Positions 1 to 9,345 of a stretch of DNA of 64,000 bases are shown piece by piece. A program made the translations under genes and the position numbers. The stretch is from Prochlorococcus sp. AG-347-K18. Its GTDB lineage: Bacteria; Cyanobacteriota; Cyanobacteriia; PCC-6307; Cyanobiaceae. How positions within the stretch are numbered: position 1 is the stretch's first letter; every line of letters starts with the position of its first letter. The notes under the pieces were generated by a model, which worked only from the letters and a program-made list of their open reading frames with translations, had not been told where the DNA came from and ran no database searches. Where the stretch lies: contig QCCF01000005.1 in assembly GCA_003281365.1 (NCBI GenBank), positions 1 to 64,000 on the forward strand, given 5' to 3'.

Positions 1-1
1 T

Positions 2-1456
2 TATAATCTTCAAAACGGAATAAATCTTTCTACCATTCATAGTAGTAAGGGTCTAGAGTTTGACATAGTCATTTGTCCATATCTCTCAATTATTTCTAAT
101 AAGTCAAATAAAATTAAAGGACCTATTTGGAAATCAAATATTGATAGAAACATTTGCATAAATATTTCTAATAATTACTCGAAGGTTGAAAAATTGAGAT
201 TAATAGAAGAAGAAGATTTATTTAAAGAGAGTGAGAGATTAATTTATGTAGCACTTACAAGGAGCAAATACAAACTTATAGTATTTAATGATTTGGAAGA
301 AACAAATAATATCTTAAATAATGATTTACTTAATAATTTGGAAAATATTAAAACTTATAAGTCTAATTTTGAAGATAGTGTAGAAAAAGAGAAAATTAAA
401 GAAATTTTTACTAAGTTCCAAATCAACCGATTTAATAATAATCTTTGGAAAATCGATAACGTAAACAAAAAAATTTCTAAAGAATTTACTTCTGATCAAT
501 TAATTTCCTATTCAAGTTATTCTTCTTGGATAAGTAAAGAGAAGAATATTGATCCAGGCACTAATCAATATAAGGATTATGTTGATAATGTATCAATTGT
601 CAAAGATTCTAATTTTAAAAATGTAAAGAATTATCCTGATTATTTTTCTTATCCAAATCCCTTAAGTGAATTTCCAAAAGGAAATGTTGCTGGAACTTGC
701 TTACACAAAATAATCGAACGATTTGAATTTAGAAACGATAATAATCAAGAATTAATTAATTTGATTAAGGAGGAATTGAATTTTTATCAAATCGATACTT
801 CTTTGGCTTTTAAGGTAAAAGAAGCAATTTTAAGAATAATAAATATATCTTTAGGGAGTGAATTGCAAAACAAGAAACTAGTTGATATCCCAAATGAATA
901 CTTACTTAAGGAAGTTAAATATGATTTAACACTATCTTATGAAGGTAGAAATATAAATTCTCGCGATATATCAAAATGCTTTCTTTTAGATCAGGAATAT
1001 GAATTTGGTGAAGAATATGCAGATAAAATAAATGATCTTCAAATCATGAATAAAGGCTTTCATTCAGGATGTATTGATTGTGTTTTTCCTGTAGGTAATA
1101 CATTAGAAGATAGTAAATGGTGGGTAATTGATTGGAAAAGTAATTTGATTTCTGGAAGTGATAATAGTGATTGTTTACCAAGAAACTACAACTATGAAAA
1201 CATGAGAGATGAAATGATTAAACATCATTATCCTTTGCAATCCCATCTTTATTTATTAGCATTGCATAGATTATTAAAGTGGCGACTTAAAAATTATCAA
1301 CCTCATAAAAATCTAGGAGGATATATTTATTTGTTTTTAAAAGGATTGCCAGATCTTGAATTGTTTGAAAAATCTAAATCGAAAGATACATCTCCAGGTG
1401 TTTTTATTAGTAATGCACCTTTAAAGAGAATTAATTATTTGGATAACCTTTTTTAG
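2..1456 (+). CDS. recB: Exonuclease V (RecBCD) beta subunit RecB, 3' part
   Basis: This is the C-terminal part of the RecB helicase-nuclease, which processes double-strand DNA ends for recombinational repair. The reading frame is open from the window edge (base 2), so the N-terminal helicase part lies upstream. Near the edge is the UvrD-type motif V (STIHSSKGLEFD), followed by motif VI (ERLIYVALTRSK, about base 230). The C-terminal nuclease domain shows GTCLHKIIERF (about base 690), the metal-binding Asp in GCIDCVFP, the catalytic Asp-x-Lys in VIDWKSN (about base 1125) and the Gln/Tyr helix HYPLQSHLYLLAL. All nuclease residues appear intact. recD starts one base after the stop, so the two are almost certainly co-transcribed. 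A TTG at 194 also opens this frame but lies inside the protein. Confidence 0.93.
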   Translation, partial: YNLQNGINLSTIHSSKGLEFDIVICPYLSIISNKSNKIKGPIWKSNIDRNICINISNNYSKVEKLRLIEEEDLFKESERLIYVALTRSKYKLIVFNDLEETNNILNNDLLNNLENIKTYKSNFEDSVEKEKIKEIFTKFQINRFNNNLWKIDNVNKKISKEFTSDQLISYSSYSSWISKEKNIDPGTNQYKDYVDNVSIVKDSNFKNVKNYPDYFSYPNPLSEFPKGNVAGTCLHKIIERFEFRNDNNQELINLIKEELNFYQIDTSLAFKVKEAILRIINISLGSELQNKKLVDIPNEYLLKEVKYDLTLSYEGRNINSRDISKCFLLDQEYEFGEEYADKINDLQIMNKGFHSGCIDCVFPVGNTLEDSKWWVIDWKSNLISGSDNSDCLPRNYNYENMRDEMIKHHYPLQSHLYLLALHRLLKWRLKNYQPHKNLGGYIYLFLKGLPDLELFEKSKSKDTSPGVFISNAPLKRINYLDNLF

Positions 1457-1457
1457 A

Positions 1458-3161
1458 ATGATTGACAAAAAGACTGATATTGAAAAGTTCCAATATGAGC
1501 ATATATTTAATTTAATCTTGGGTATTTTCAAATTCAATGAAAAAAAATACGGTAATTTTGTAAAAGATACAATAAGGATTTTATTAGAGTTTGAAAAAAA
1601 CGGTGAAACTATTATTGATGTAGATAATAGTTTAATAATCTTTGAAATATTAGAAGATGGCTGGCCTGATAAACATTTAGATATTCTAAAAAATATAGGT
1701 TTGATAGGCTTCCTTAATTCTCCATTCGTATTAGTAGATAGAAAATTATCTCTTGCAAAATGGTCAATAAAGATTGAAAGAGTTATTAATTCATTTCTAA
1801 AAAAAATAGATACCGATAATTTAATGAAATCTTTAGGTTATAAAGATCATAATAAAATTGATCAAATTAAAAATATATTTAAATATTCACACTTAGTTTT
1901 TCTTCAAGGTGGACCAGGTACCGGTAAAACTACTTTAATAATAAACCTTATAGTAGAACTTCTTAGAATTGATAACTTTTTAAATATTGGTTTGTCTGCT
2001 CCAACGGGTAAAGCTACAGCTCGTTTAAAAGAAGCTCTTAATGATAAAAACAATATTTCCCATAGCAAATTTCTAGATCAAATAGAATTTCAAACTTTAC
2101 ATAGATGGACTTTGAATTCTCAAAATAAATCCCTTAATTTGAAATTTAAACTAAAAGAACTTGATATTTTCATAATTGATGAAATGTCAATGGTTAATAT
2201 CGATTTAATTGAATCAGTTTTAAGTTTATTAGCCAAGGACTGTAAAATTATTTTAGTTGGAGATAAAAATCAATTGTCTCCAGTAAATAGCTGTTCTATC
2301 TGGAATTATTTGTTTGAATATTGTGAAAATAGTTCAATTAAATCTTGTATAGTAAATTTAGAAAAAACTTATAGAAACATTGGAGATATAGCATTACTTA
2401 GTAGTTTAATATTTAATAGTGATTCTTTTTTACTTAATCAAAAGATAAAGGAATTAGAAAAAGATAACAAATCAAAAGAAGTTTCTATTTTTAAAAGTAG
2501 AAAAAAAAATATTCCAAAACATCTATTTTTTTCGATTAAAAGTTACCTTAATAAGTTAAATCTTTCAACTTCAAATTTAAGCAAAAAAAAATATATATTT
2601 GATGATGGTATTGATAATTTATTGCTTAATGAAAAAGATTTAGTAGATAAGATATTTCTGGATTTGCATAGTCAATTGATTTTATGTGAAAAAAATTCCG
2701 GAATATGGAGTGTTGAATATTTGAATGAATTTATTCTTGGTCAAAAAAAACCCTTTGACCTTAAAACTCTTAACGAGGGTGTTCCAATCATGTGTACAAA
2801 AAATAATAGTGAACTTGGATTGTCAAATGGAGATATCGGTGTAATTATAGGTTCAAAAAATGAAAGAAAATATCTTTTTAGAAAATTTAATGATAGTAAT
2901 GAAGAAATTGTCTCGTTAATTGAGCCATCTAATTTAGAAAACGTTGTTCCAGCAATAGCCATTACAATCCATAAATCTCAAGGAAGTGAATCTGAGAAAG
3001 TAAGCATTTTGTGGTCCCCAAAATATAGAAGAAATCAATATGCTTTAAAAGAGCAAAAAGATAGTGAAAATATCTTTTGCAGAGATAATTTTGAAAGAAG
3101 GTTATTTTATACTGCAGTTACAAGAGCGAGGAAATTTCTAGATATATATTATTTAAATTAA
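1458..3161 (+). CDS. recD: Exonuclease V alpha subunit RecD
   Basis: RecD is the 5'-3' DNA helicase subunit of RecBCD. The 567-residue protein has Walker A GGPGTGKTT at about 151-159, an ATG[K]-type motif (APTGKATARL) after it, Walker B/DE-box DEMSMV at about 241, and the C-terminal superfamily I motifs ITIHKSQGSE (about 502) and FYTAVTRARKF. The middle section (about 310-400) is Lys/Asn-rich and poorly recognisable, which is usual for low-GC marine cyanobacteria. The ATG start lies one base after the recB stop, pointing to coupled translation. A weak hairpin (AAATCTTA at 3160-3167 with TAAGATTT at 3183-3190) overlaps the stop and could end the transcript. Confidence 0.95.
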   Translation: MIDKKTDIEKFQYEHIFNLILGIFKFNEKKYGNFVKDTIRILLEFEKNGETIIDVDNSLIIFEILEDGWPDKHLDILKNIGLIGFLNSPFVLVDRKLSLAKWSIKIERVINSFLKKIDTDNLMKSLGYKDHNKIDQIKNIFKYSHLVFLQGGPGTGKTTLIINLIVELLRIDNFLNIGLSAPTGKATARLKEALNDKNNISHSKFLDQIEFQTLHRWTLNSQNKSLNLKFKLKELDIFIIDEMSMVNIDLIESVLSLLAKDCKIILVGDKNQLSPVNSCSIWNYLFEYCENSSIKSCIVNLEKTYRNIGDIALLSSLIFNSDSFLLNQKIKELEKDNKSKEVSIFKSRKKNIPKHLFFSIKSYLNKLNLSTSNLSKKKYIFDDGIDNLLLNEKDLVDKIFLDLHSQLILCEKNSGIWSVEYLNEFILGQKKPFDLKTLNEGVPIMCTKNNSELGLSNGDIGVIIGSKNERKYLFRKFNDSNEEIVSLIEPSNLENVVPAIAITIHKSQGSESEKVSILWSPKYRRNQYALKEQKDSENIFCRDNFERRLFYTAVTRARKFLDIYYLN

Positions 3162-3193
3162 ATCTTATTTTTGAGAAATTAGTAAGATTTTAA
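3160..3193 (+). terminator. Weak hairpin after recD
   Basis: An 8-bp AT-rich stem (AAATCTTA / TAAGATTT, loop of 15 bases) overlaps the recD stop and is followed by TTAA. It might end the recBD transcript. With no GC-rich stem and only a short T run, this is a weak candidate. Confidence 0.25.
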
Positions 3194-3266
3194 CCCCAAG
3201 ATGTTAGATTAATAATTCGGCTCTGCAAGGCTAGTCAACAATTTAAGTAAATTTAGATATTTGTTG

Positions 3267-3297
3267 AATGCCTAATCAGAAGATTATTGGGCATTTT
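3267..3297 (+). promoter_or_regulatory. Hairpin with T run directly before deaD start
   Basis: AATGCCTAAT (3267-3276) pairs with ATTGGGCATT (3286-3295) in a 10-bp stem with one T-G wobble and a 9-base loop. TT follows the stem, and the helicase ATG begins at 3300. It is the strongest hairpin in the recD-deaD gap. It could be a terminator/attenuator for readthrough from recBD or a thermosensitive leader of the RNA helicase. Both roles are inference; the base pairing is seen directly. Confidence 0.5.
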
Positions 3298-3299
3298 AA

Positions 3300-5081
3300 A
3301 TGGCTTTAAATAAAGATAGGAACTCTCTTGATAGTGAGCAAATAAAATCCCAGATTGAAGATCCTTCCCTAATTGAGTTAAAGAACTTAGAGAACAAAAA
3401 AGAAATTGAATCTCAACAATTGGAAGTATCGAAAAAAAATGATAATGAGAATGGATTTCTCGATTTTGGGTTTAATCAATCGATCTTAGATTCGTTAAGA
3501 AATAAAGGATACAAAAGTCCAACTCCTATTCAAAAAGCTGCAATTCCGGAACTAATGTTAGGCAGAGATTTACTAGGCCAAGCACAAACAGGAACAGGAA
3601 AGACTGCAGCTTTCGCATTACCATTAATAGAAAAACTTGCAGATAATAAAGAATTAAATGCCAAGGTTTTAGTTATGACTCCGACAAGAGAATTGGCGAC
3701 ACAAGTGGCAGAATCTTTTAAAAGTTATAGTTCTGAATTTAGTAATTTTAAGACTGTTGCCATATATGGAGGTACCGACTATCGAAACCAAATTTCTTCA
3801 TTGAAAAGAAAAGTTGACGTAGTAGTTGGGACTCCTGGCCGAATAATGGATCATATAAGACAGGGAACCTTTAAAATTAAAGATATAAATTGTCTTGTTT
3901 TAGATGAGGCGGATGAAATGTTAAATATGGGTTTTCTCGAAGATATTGAATGGATAATAGATCAACTTCCGGAAAATAAGCAGATGGTATTGTTTTCCGC
4001 AACAATGCCTAGTGAGATTAGAAATATAGCAAAAAAATATCTAAATGACCCTGCCGAAATATTAATCAAAAGTGTCAAAAAAGAAACTCAATTAATTTCG
4101 CAAAAATTTCTATATGTACAAAGGCACCATAAGTTAGATGCTTTAAAAAGAATATTAGAACTTAATAACGAAGGAGTTATAATTTTTGTGCGAACAAAAT
4201 TACTTACTACTTCAATTGCTGAAGCTTTAGAGAACTCAGGACATACTGTGGCAGTACTAAATGGAGATATACCTCAAAATCAAAGAGAAAATACTGTAGA
4301 TAGATTAAAAAAAGGGTTTATCAATATTCTTGTTGCAACTGATGTCGCAGCTAGAGGATTAGATGTTGAGAGGATAAAACTTGTTATTAATTACGATTTT
4401 CCTTTTGATAAGGAAACATATACTCATAGAATTGGAAGAACTGGAAGGGCAGGCAGATCTGGAGAGGCAATTTTATTTGTCAATCAAAGAGAAAAACATT
4501 TTCTAAGAAACTTAGAAAACTCAACAAGAACTAAAATTGAAGAAATTAATATACCAAGTAATAAAATAATAAATGAAAAAAGGATGGAAAAACTTATAGA
4601 AAATGTTAATGAGAGTTCTATAGCTAAAGAAGAAAATGAAGAAAATAAAGCATTGATTATTGATGTACTTGATAATTTAAAAGAAAAATATTCGATGGAT
4701 GACTCAAATATTGCAATGGCAGCAATTAATTTAGTAATAGGAAATAAGTCATTTTTTGTTAATGAAGATGATTCTTGGATTCATAAACAAAATAATAATG
4801 ATCGAAATAGATCCAATAGAAATGGTAATAATCGTATAAGAAATTCAAATAGAAGAAATAATTATCAAAACGATTCTTTTGAAACTTACAAATTTAACTT
4901 TGGTAAATTTGATGGGGTTAGAGTTGCAAATATTATATCTTCAATCTGTAATTCAACTAATATAAATGGTAGATCTATAGGTAAAATACAGATTTTTAAT
5001 GATTACAGCTTGGTTGATTTGCCCAGAGATCTACATAGAGAAACTAAAAATAAATTAAAAAAAATTAAAGTCAGAAACTAA
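3300..5081 (+). CDS. deaD: DEAD-box ATP-dependent RNA helicase (DeaD/CsdA type)
   Basis: A 593-residue RNA helicase that unwinds structured RNA in ribosome assembly, mRNA decay and cold acclimation. Motifs in order: Q motif (PTPIQKAA, about 74), Walker A AQTGTGKT (95-102), PTRELA (about 128), DEAD (202-205), SAT (233-235) and HRIGRTGRAGR (about 376). A linker rich in Asn and Arg (about 495-527) leads into a C-terminal domain resembling the DbpA/CsdA RNA-binding fold (FGKFDGVRVANIISSI onward). This domain order marks the DeaD/CsdA group rather than the short RhlE group. The ATG start sits four bases after the hairpin at 3267-3295, with no clear Shine-Dalgarno sequence. Confidence 0.95.
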   Translation: MALNKDRNSLDSEQIKSQIEDPSLIELKNLENKKEIESQQLEVSKKNDNENGFLDFGFNQSILDSLRNKGYKSPTPIQKAAIPELMLGRDLLGQAQTGTGKTAAFALPLIEKLADNKELNAKVLVMTPTRELATQVAESFKSYSSEFSNFKTVAIYGGTDYRNQISSLKRKVDVVVGTPGRIMDHIRQGTFKIKDINCLVLDEADEMLNMGFLEDIEWIIDQLPENKQMVLFSATMPSEIRNIAKKYLNDPAEILIKSVKKETQLISQKFLYVQRHHKLDALKRILELNNEGVIIFVRTKLLTTSIAEALENSGHTVAVLNGDIPQNQRENTVDRLKKGFINILVATDVAARGLDVERIKLVINYDFPFDKETYTHRIGRTGRAGRSGEAILFVNQREKHFLRNLENSTRTKIEEINIPSNKIINEKRMEKLIENVNESSIAKEENEENKALIIDVLDNLKEKYSMDDSNIAMAAINLVIGNKSFFVNEDDSWIHKQNNNDRNRSNRNGNNRIRNSNRRNNYQNDSFETYKFNFGKFDGVRVANIISSICNSTNINGRSIGKIQIFNDYSLVDLPRDLHRETKNKLKKIKVRN

Positions 5082-5090
5082 GCATAGAGA

Positions 5091-5384
5091 ATGAAAGCTA
5101 GCAAATTTAAATTCTTTATTTTTGTAAATCTAATGATCCTATTCAATTCATTTAATGATCATTATTTAGCCCAAACAAAACAAAATTCAATAATAAAATT
5201 ATTTTGTCTTCAGAGTGTTAAAGAGGAGATGTTGAAAGCAGAAATGGTATACAGTGAAGAAATTGCGAATAAAACTTGTGAATGTTACTACGAAGAATTC
5301 ACACAAACTGCAAGTCATCAAGATGCAAAAACAAAATGTAAATTAGAAACTAAAGAAAATTTAAATCATAATAGAAAAATTTAA
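5091..5384 (+). CDS. Small secreted protein of unknown function
   Basis: A 97-residue protein I do not recognise. Residues 1-28 look like a signal peptide: Lys-rich N-terminus, hydrophobic core FFIFVNLMILF and an Ala just before the mature part (about 27). The mature part is short, Lys/Glu-rich and has four Cys (LFC, CECYY and KTKCK), which could form disulfides outside the cytoplasm. It starts 9 bases after the helicase stop and ends 10 bases before the ABC transporter gene, so all three may share a transcript. No catalytic motif is visible. Coding status is supported by operon spacing and sensible composition. Confidence 0.7.
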   Translation: MKASKFKFFIFVNLMILFNSFNDHYLAQTKQNSIIKLFCLQSVKEEMLKAEMVYSEEIANKTCECYYEEFTQTASHQDAKTKCKLETKENLNHNRKI

Positions 5385-5394
5385 TTCTTATGAT

Positions 5395-7167
5395 ATGAGG
5401 CCTAAGAATAATCAAAATCCAATAATTAGACTTTATTTGAATCTTATTGAAGAAAGAAGGTTACTATTTTTTGCTTTTTTTAGTTCTATAATTAATAAAA
5501 TATTAGATTTAGCTCCCCCTGTAATAATTGGTCTTGCTGTTGATATCGTTGTAAAGGAACAGAATTCATGGATTGCTGGTTTTGGGATAAAAGAAGTTCC
5601 AGCACAACTGATTTTTCTTGCATTTGCTTCAGGAATAGTATGGTCTGGTGAATCCTCCTTTGAATATTTATATTCGATTTTATGGAGAAATTTAGCTCAG
5701 CTTTCGCAACATAAATTAAGAATAAAAGCTTATGATCATATACAGGAATTAGATATGGATTTTTTTGAAAATGATAATACAGGAAGACTATTATCTATTT
5801 TGAATGATGATATAAATCAACTCGAGAGATTTCTAGACCAAGGGGCTAATCAGATAATTCAGTTATTTATTACGGTATTAATAATTGGGGGTACTATGAT
5901 TTTTGTTGCTCCAAAAATAGCTTTATTTGCTTTCTTTCCTATCCCAATAATATTTTTAGGATCAATTAAATTTCAAAGAAAGCTTGCTCCCAAATATAGA
6001 GACGTTAGAAATAAAGCTGGACTGTTGGCATCAAGACTTAATAATAATTTAAGTGGAATTCTGACCATAAAAAGTTTTACTAAAGAAAAATGGGAACTAA
6101 ATAGATTAAATAAGGAAAGTCTCGATTATCAAAGAAGTAATAAGGCTGCAATAAAATTATCTTCAGCTTTTATCCCTCTTATAAGATTTGCAATCTTATT
6201 TGCTTTCATAGCAATTCTATTAATTGGCGGTTTCCAAACTTGGAACAAGACACTTGATGTAGGTACTTATAGTTTTTTAGTGTTTATTACACAAAGATTA
6301 TTATGGCCTTTAACTACTTTGGGGCATGTTTTAGATGATTTTCAGAGATCTATGGCATCAATAAATAGAGTAATTGATCTCATAGATACGCCTATAAAAA
6401 TAAAAGATGGGAAAATAAAAATTGAATCTAAAGATACCAAAGGAGAAATAATTTTTAATAATGTAAATTTTAATTATCCTGGACGAGATTTAACTTTAAA
6501 AAACATAAAGTTTAAAATTGAAAATAATTCAACATTAGGAATTGTTGGTTTAACAGGTTCTGGTAAAAGTACAATAATAAAATTACTTCTTAGGATTTAT
6601 GATGTTAATAATGGGTCAATAACCTTGGATGGTATTTCTATTAAAGAAATCAATTTGAGGGATTTAAGAAAATGTATTTCTCTAGTAAGTCAAGAAACTT
6701 ATTTATTTCATGGCACTGTACAAGAAAATATTGCTTATGGTTCAATAAACCCAAGTTTTAAAGACATTGTTAAAGCTTCAAAGATTGCGGAAGCTCATAA
6801 ATTTATTGAGCAATTACCAGATGGTTATAAAACCATAGTAGGAGAAAGGGGCCAAAGGCTCTCAGGCGGACAACGTCAAAGAATTGCTTTGGCAAGAGCT
6901 GTTTTAAAGGATGCTCCAATATTAATATTAGATGAGGCAACAGCATCAGTCGATAATGAAACAGAGGCTTTAATACAAAAATCATTATCTAAAATCACAA
7001 AAGAAAGAACCACTATAGTAATTGCTCATAGATTAAGTACCATAAAAAATGCAGACAATATTATTGTTATTGATAAAGGTAAATTAGTCGAAAGTGGAAA
7101 ACATGAAAGTCTTTTAAAACAGAACAAAATATATGCAGATTTGTGGAATGTTCAAGTAGGTATTTAA
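5395..7167 (+). CDS. ABC exporter half-transporter (fused permease and ATPase)
   Basis: A 590-residue fused ABC exporter of the MsbA/MdlB/multidrug type, expected to act as a homodimer or heterodimer in the plasma membrane. The N-terminal 330 residues hold about six hydrophobic helices (for example LFFAFFSSIINKILDLAPPV and FAILFAFIAILLIGGF). The ATPase domain has Walker A GLTGSGKST (about 385), the Q-loop SQETYLF, signature LSGGQRQR (about 489), Walker B ILILDEATA (about 507) and the H-loop IAHRLST. All catalytic residues are present. The substrate cannot be read from the sequence; lipid, peptide or drug export are all possible. The next gene is convergent after 15 bases. Confidence 0.9.
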   Translation: MRPKNNQNPIIRLYLNLIEERRLLFFAFFSSIINKILDLAPPVIIGLAVDIVVKEQNSWIAGFGIKEVPAQLIFLAFASGIVWSGESSFEYLYSILWRNLAQLSQHKLRIKAYDHIQELDMDFFENDNTGRLLSILNDDINQLERFLDQGANQIIQLFITVLIIGGTMIFVAPKIALFAFFPIPIIFLGSIKFQRKLAPKYRDVRNKAGLLASRLNNNLSGILTIKSFTKEKWELNRLNKESLDYQRSNKAAIKLSSAFIPLIRFAILFAFIAILLIGGFQTWNKTLDVGTYSFLVFITQRLLWPLTTLGHVLDDFQRSMASINRVIDLIDTPIKIKDGKIKIESKDTKGEIIFNNVNFNYPGRDLTLKNIKFKIENNSTLGIVGLTGSGKSTIIKLLLRIYDVNNGSITLDGISIKEINLRDLRKCISLVSQETYLFHGTVQENIAYGSINPSFKDIVKASKIAEAHKFIEQLPDGYKTIVGERGQRLSGGQRQRIALARAVLKDAPILILDEATASVDNETEALIQKSLSKITKERTTIVIAHRLSTIKNADNIIVIDKGKLVESGKHESLLKQNKIYADLWNVQVGI

Positions 7168-7182
7168 TATAAATTTTTAAAA

Positions 7183-7740
7183 CTATATTAGAAAGTTAAA
7201 TGATTCAATTACATTACTAAACATTCCATTAACTTTATTCCACCTTTCCTCATTTGTCCCTACAGCAAAAGTATAAAGTGTTCCTCTATCAACTACAACA
7301 GTGGCAAGTTCATGTCTGGCCTGTTCATTTAGATTTAATTCATATTCTAAATCATAGAAAATATGATTAGAGGCCTCTCTCTTATTGGTATTTATCAGTG
7401 TTACCTCCCTACCTGAACCTTCTGGAGCAATGACTTTATTAATTAATGTTTGACCTACTTCTCTTGGGCTTCCCAATTGCTCTAATTTAATTTCTTTATT
7501 TACATCAGAAATTACTAAACTTAATGTCTCATTACTATTTATTAAATCATGATAAATAATTTCAGGTCCTCCATCGACTTTCACTCTAGTCCACCCTGTT
7601 GGATATAAAAAGGCATATCTTCCATCAGGACTTTGATAAGCTTCTAATCCTGCATTTAGGCCTCCACTACAAGAGCTAAGTGTTAAACACAAAAACATCA
7701 AAAATAAATATTTGAAAGGATTAAATTTAATATTTTTCAT
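7183..7740 (-). CDS. psbP: PsbP-like lipoprotein of photosystem II (CyanoP)
   Basis: A 185-residue member of the PsbP family. Cyanobacterial members (CyanoP) are lumenal lipoproteins that help assembly or stability of photosystem II, unlike the strongly bound plant PsbP. The N-terminus is a lipoprotein signal peptide with lipobox TLSSC, Cys at about 24, so the mature protein should be anchored to the thylakoid membrane. Family-typical features follow: YQSPDGRYAFLYPTGW, VSDV, LGSPREVGQTLI and the C-terminal FNVIESF-like strand (FSNVIESFNFL). The gene is monocistronic and convergent with the ABC transporter. Confidence 0.9.
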   Translation of the reverse strand: MKNIKFNPFKYLFLMFLCLTLSSCSGGLNAGLEAYQSPDGRYAFLYPTGWTRVKVDGGPEIIYHDLINSNETLSLVISDVNKEIKLEQLGSPREVGQTLINKVIAPEGSGREVTLINTNKREASNHIFYDLEYELNLNEQARHELATVVVDRGTLYTFAVGTNEERWNKVNGMFSNVIESFNFLI

Positions 7741-7843
7741 TTTGTTTGAAATTACTAACTAAAGACATAATAAGACATTAAAAGCAAACAATTATGGCAA
7801 TTCAGAATTTTACGTCTAAATTATTCCTAGAAGGATTTTAATT

Positions 7844-8443
7844 TTGATTACCTATACCAAACCACTTTCAAAATTAATTGGTCATTTTGAAAAATTCCCA
7901 GGGATTGGCCCAAGAACAGCTCAAAGATTAGCTCTGTTTATTTTAAAACAACCTGAAAGTACAATAAGAGATTTCTCAAAGGCATTGTTAGAAGCTCGTG
8001 TTAATGTCGGACGTTGTAAAAAATGCTTTAATTTAACTTCAGAAAATGAATGTGAAATTTGTAGAAATACTGAAAGAAACCAAAAACTAATCTGTGTAGT
8101 AGCGGAAACAAAAGATTTACTTGCCTTAGAACGTGCTAGAGAATTCAAAGGTGTCTACCACGTTATTGGTGGTTTAATATCCCCTATGGATTCTGTTGGT
8201 CCTGAACTCTTGGAAATTAGGAGTCTAGTAGCGCGGGTTAGCAAGTCTGAAATTGATGAGATTATATTGGCTTTGCCCCCAAGTGTTGAGGGAGACACAA
8301 CAAGTCTCTACATTGGAAAATTGTTAGCCCCTTTTACCAAAGTTACGAGGATTGCTTATGGTCTCCCGATGGGCAGTGAACTTGAATATGTAGACGAAGT
8401 TACACTTGCTAGGGCTTTAGAAGGAAGAACAATACTAAAGTAG
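7844..8443 (+). CDS. recR: Recombination mediator RecR
   Basis: RecR works with RecO and RecF to load RecA on single-strand gaps. The 199-residue length is standard. Seen: N-terminal helix-hairpin-helix [13 protein letters not shown] (18-30), a four-Cys zinc finger (C58, C61, C70, C73) and a Toprim domain starting at [14 protein letters not shown] (about 84). The start is a TTG at 7844, placed by an AAGGA ribosome site at 7831-7835 and by the usual family N-terminus; no ATG is available. lipA follows after two bases, so the two form an operon. Confidence 0.95.
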   Translation: MITYTKPLSKLIGHFEKFPGIGPRTAQRLALFILKQPESTIRDFSKALLEARVNVGRCKKCFNLTSENECEICRNTERNQKLICVVAETKDLLALERAREFKGVYHVIGGLISPMDSVGPELLEIRSLVARVSKSEIDEIILALPPSVEGDTTSLYIGKLLAPFTKVTRIAYGLPMGSELEYVDEVTLARALEGRTILK

Positions 8444-8445
8444 AA

Positions 8446-9345
8446 ATGAGCCAAAATAATCTTACCAAGCAAGAAAAAATCTTAAGGCTTCCTTCTTGGA
8501 TAAAATTTCCTATTAGTAAAGCTTCAGAGTTCGAAAAAATACAAACACTTATCAAAAAATCAAATATTCATACCATTTGTGAAGAGGCAAGATGTCCAAA
8601 TAGAGCAGAATGTTATGCCTCAGGAACGGCCACTTTTTTACTTGGTGGATCGATATGTTCTCGTTCTTGTGCTTTTTGTCAGGTAAATAAAGGAAGGCCT
8701 AGTTCAGTAAATAGGGATGAATGTATTCAAGTCGCTGAAGCAGTCAAAGTACTAAATTTGAAATACGTTGTTTTAACATCTGTAGCAAGAGATGATCTTC
8801 CTGATCATGGTGCAAATTTATTTATATCCACAATTAATGAGATTAGAAAAATTGATTCAGCTATAAAAATAGAAGTTTTGACTCCTGATTTATGGGGAGG
8901 GGGCAAAAATTTTGATGAAACTAATAATCTTCAAACCGAAAGATTGAAAATGATCTTAGCAAAAGATCCAATTTGCTTTAATCACAATCTTGAAACTGTT
9001 GAAAGACTGCAAAAAGAAGTTCGGAGAGGTGCAAATTACAAAAAATCCCTAAGTTTACTAAAAAAGTCAAAAGATATTGCTCCTGATATTCAGACTAAAT
9101 CAGGTATCATGTTAGGCCTCGGTGAAACATTAGATGAAATAAAAGATACTATTTATGATCTCAAAAAAATAGATTGTGATCAAATTACAATCGGCCAATA
9201 TTTAAGACCCTCATTAAACCATTTGGCAGTAAAAAAATATTGGGAACCATCAGAGTTTGAATATTTATATTATTTCTCTAAGGACTTAGGATTTAAGAAA
9301 GTATCTTCTGGTCCATTAGTTAGAAGTAGTTATCATGCGGGTTGA
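8446..9345 (+). CDS. lipA: Lipoyl synthase LipA
   Basis: A radical SAM enzyme that inserts two sulfurs into protein-bound octanoyl groups to make lipoyl cofactors for 2-oxoacid dehydrogenases and glycine cleavage. It has both iron-sulfur clusters: the auxiliary cluster Cys at 45, 50 and 56 (CEEARCPNRAEC) and the radical SAM Cys at 71, 75 and 78 (CSRSCAFC). The conserved C-terminal RSSYHA is present. It is 299 residues, normal for the family. It is co-directional with recR, and its last 13 bases overlap the convergent gene at 9333-9842. Confidence 0.96.
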   Translation: MSQNNLTKQEKILRLPSWIKFPISKASEFEKIQTLIKKSNIHTICEEARCPNRAECYASGTATFLLGGSICSRSCAFCQVNKGRPSSVNRDECIQVAEAVKVLNLKYVVLTSVARDDLPDHGANLFISTINEIRKIDSAIKIEVLTPDLWGGGKNFDETNNLQTERLKMILAKDPICFNHNLETVERLQKEVRRGANYKKSLSLLKKSKDIAPDIQTKSGIMLGLGETLDEIKDTIYDLKKIDCDQITIGQYLRPSLNHLAVKKYWEPSEFEYLYYFSKDLGFKKVSSGPLVRSSYHAG

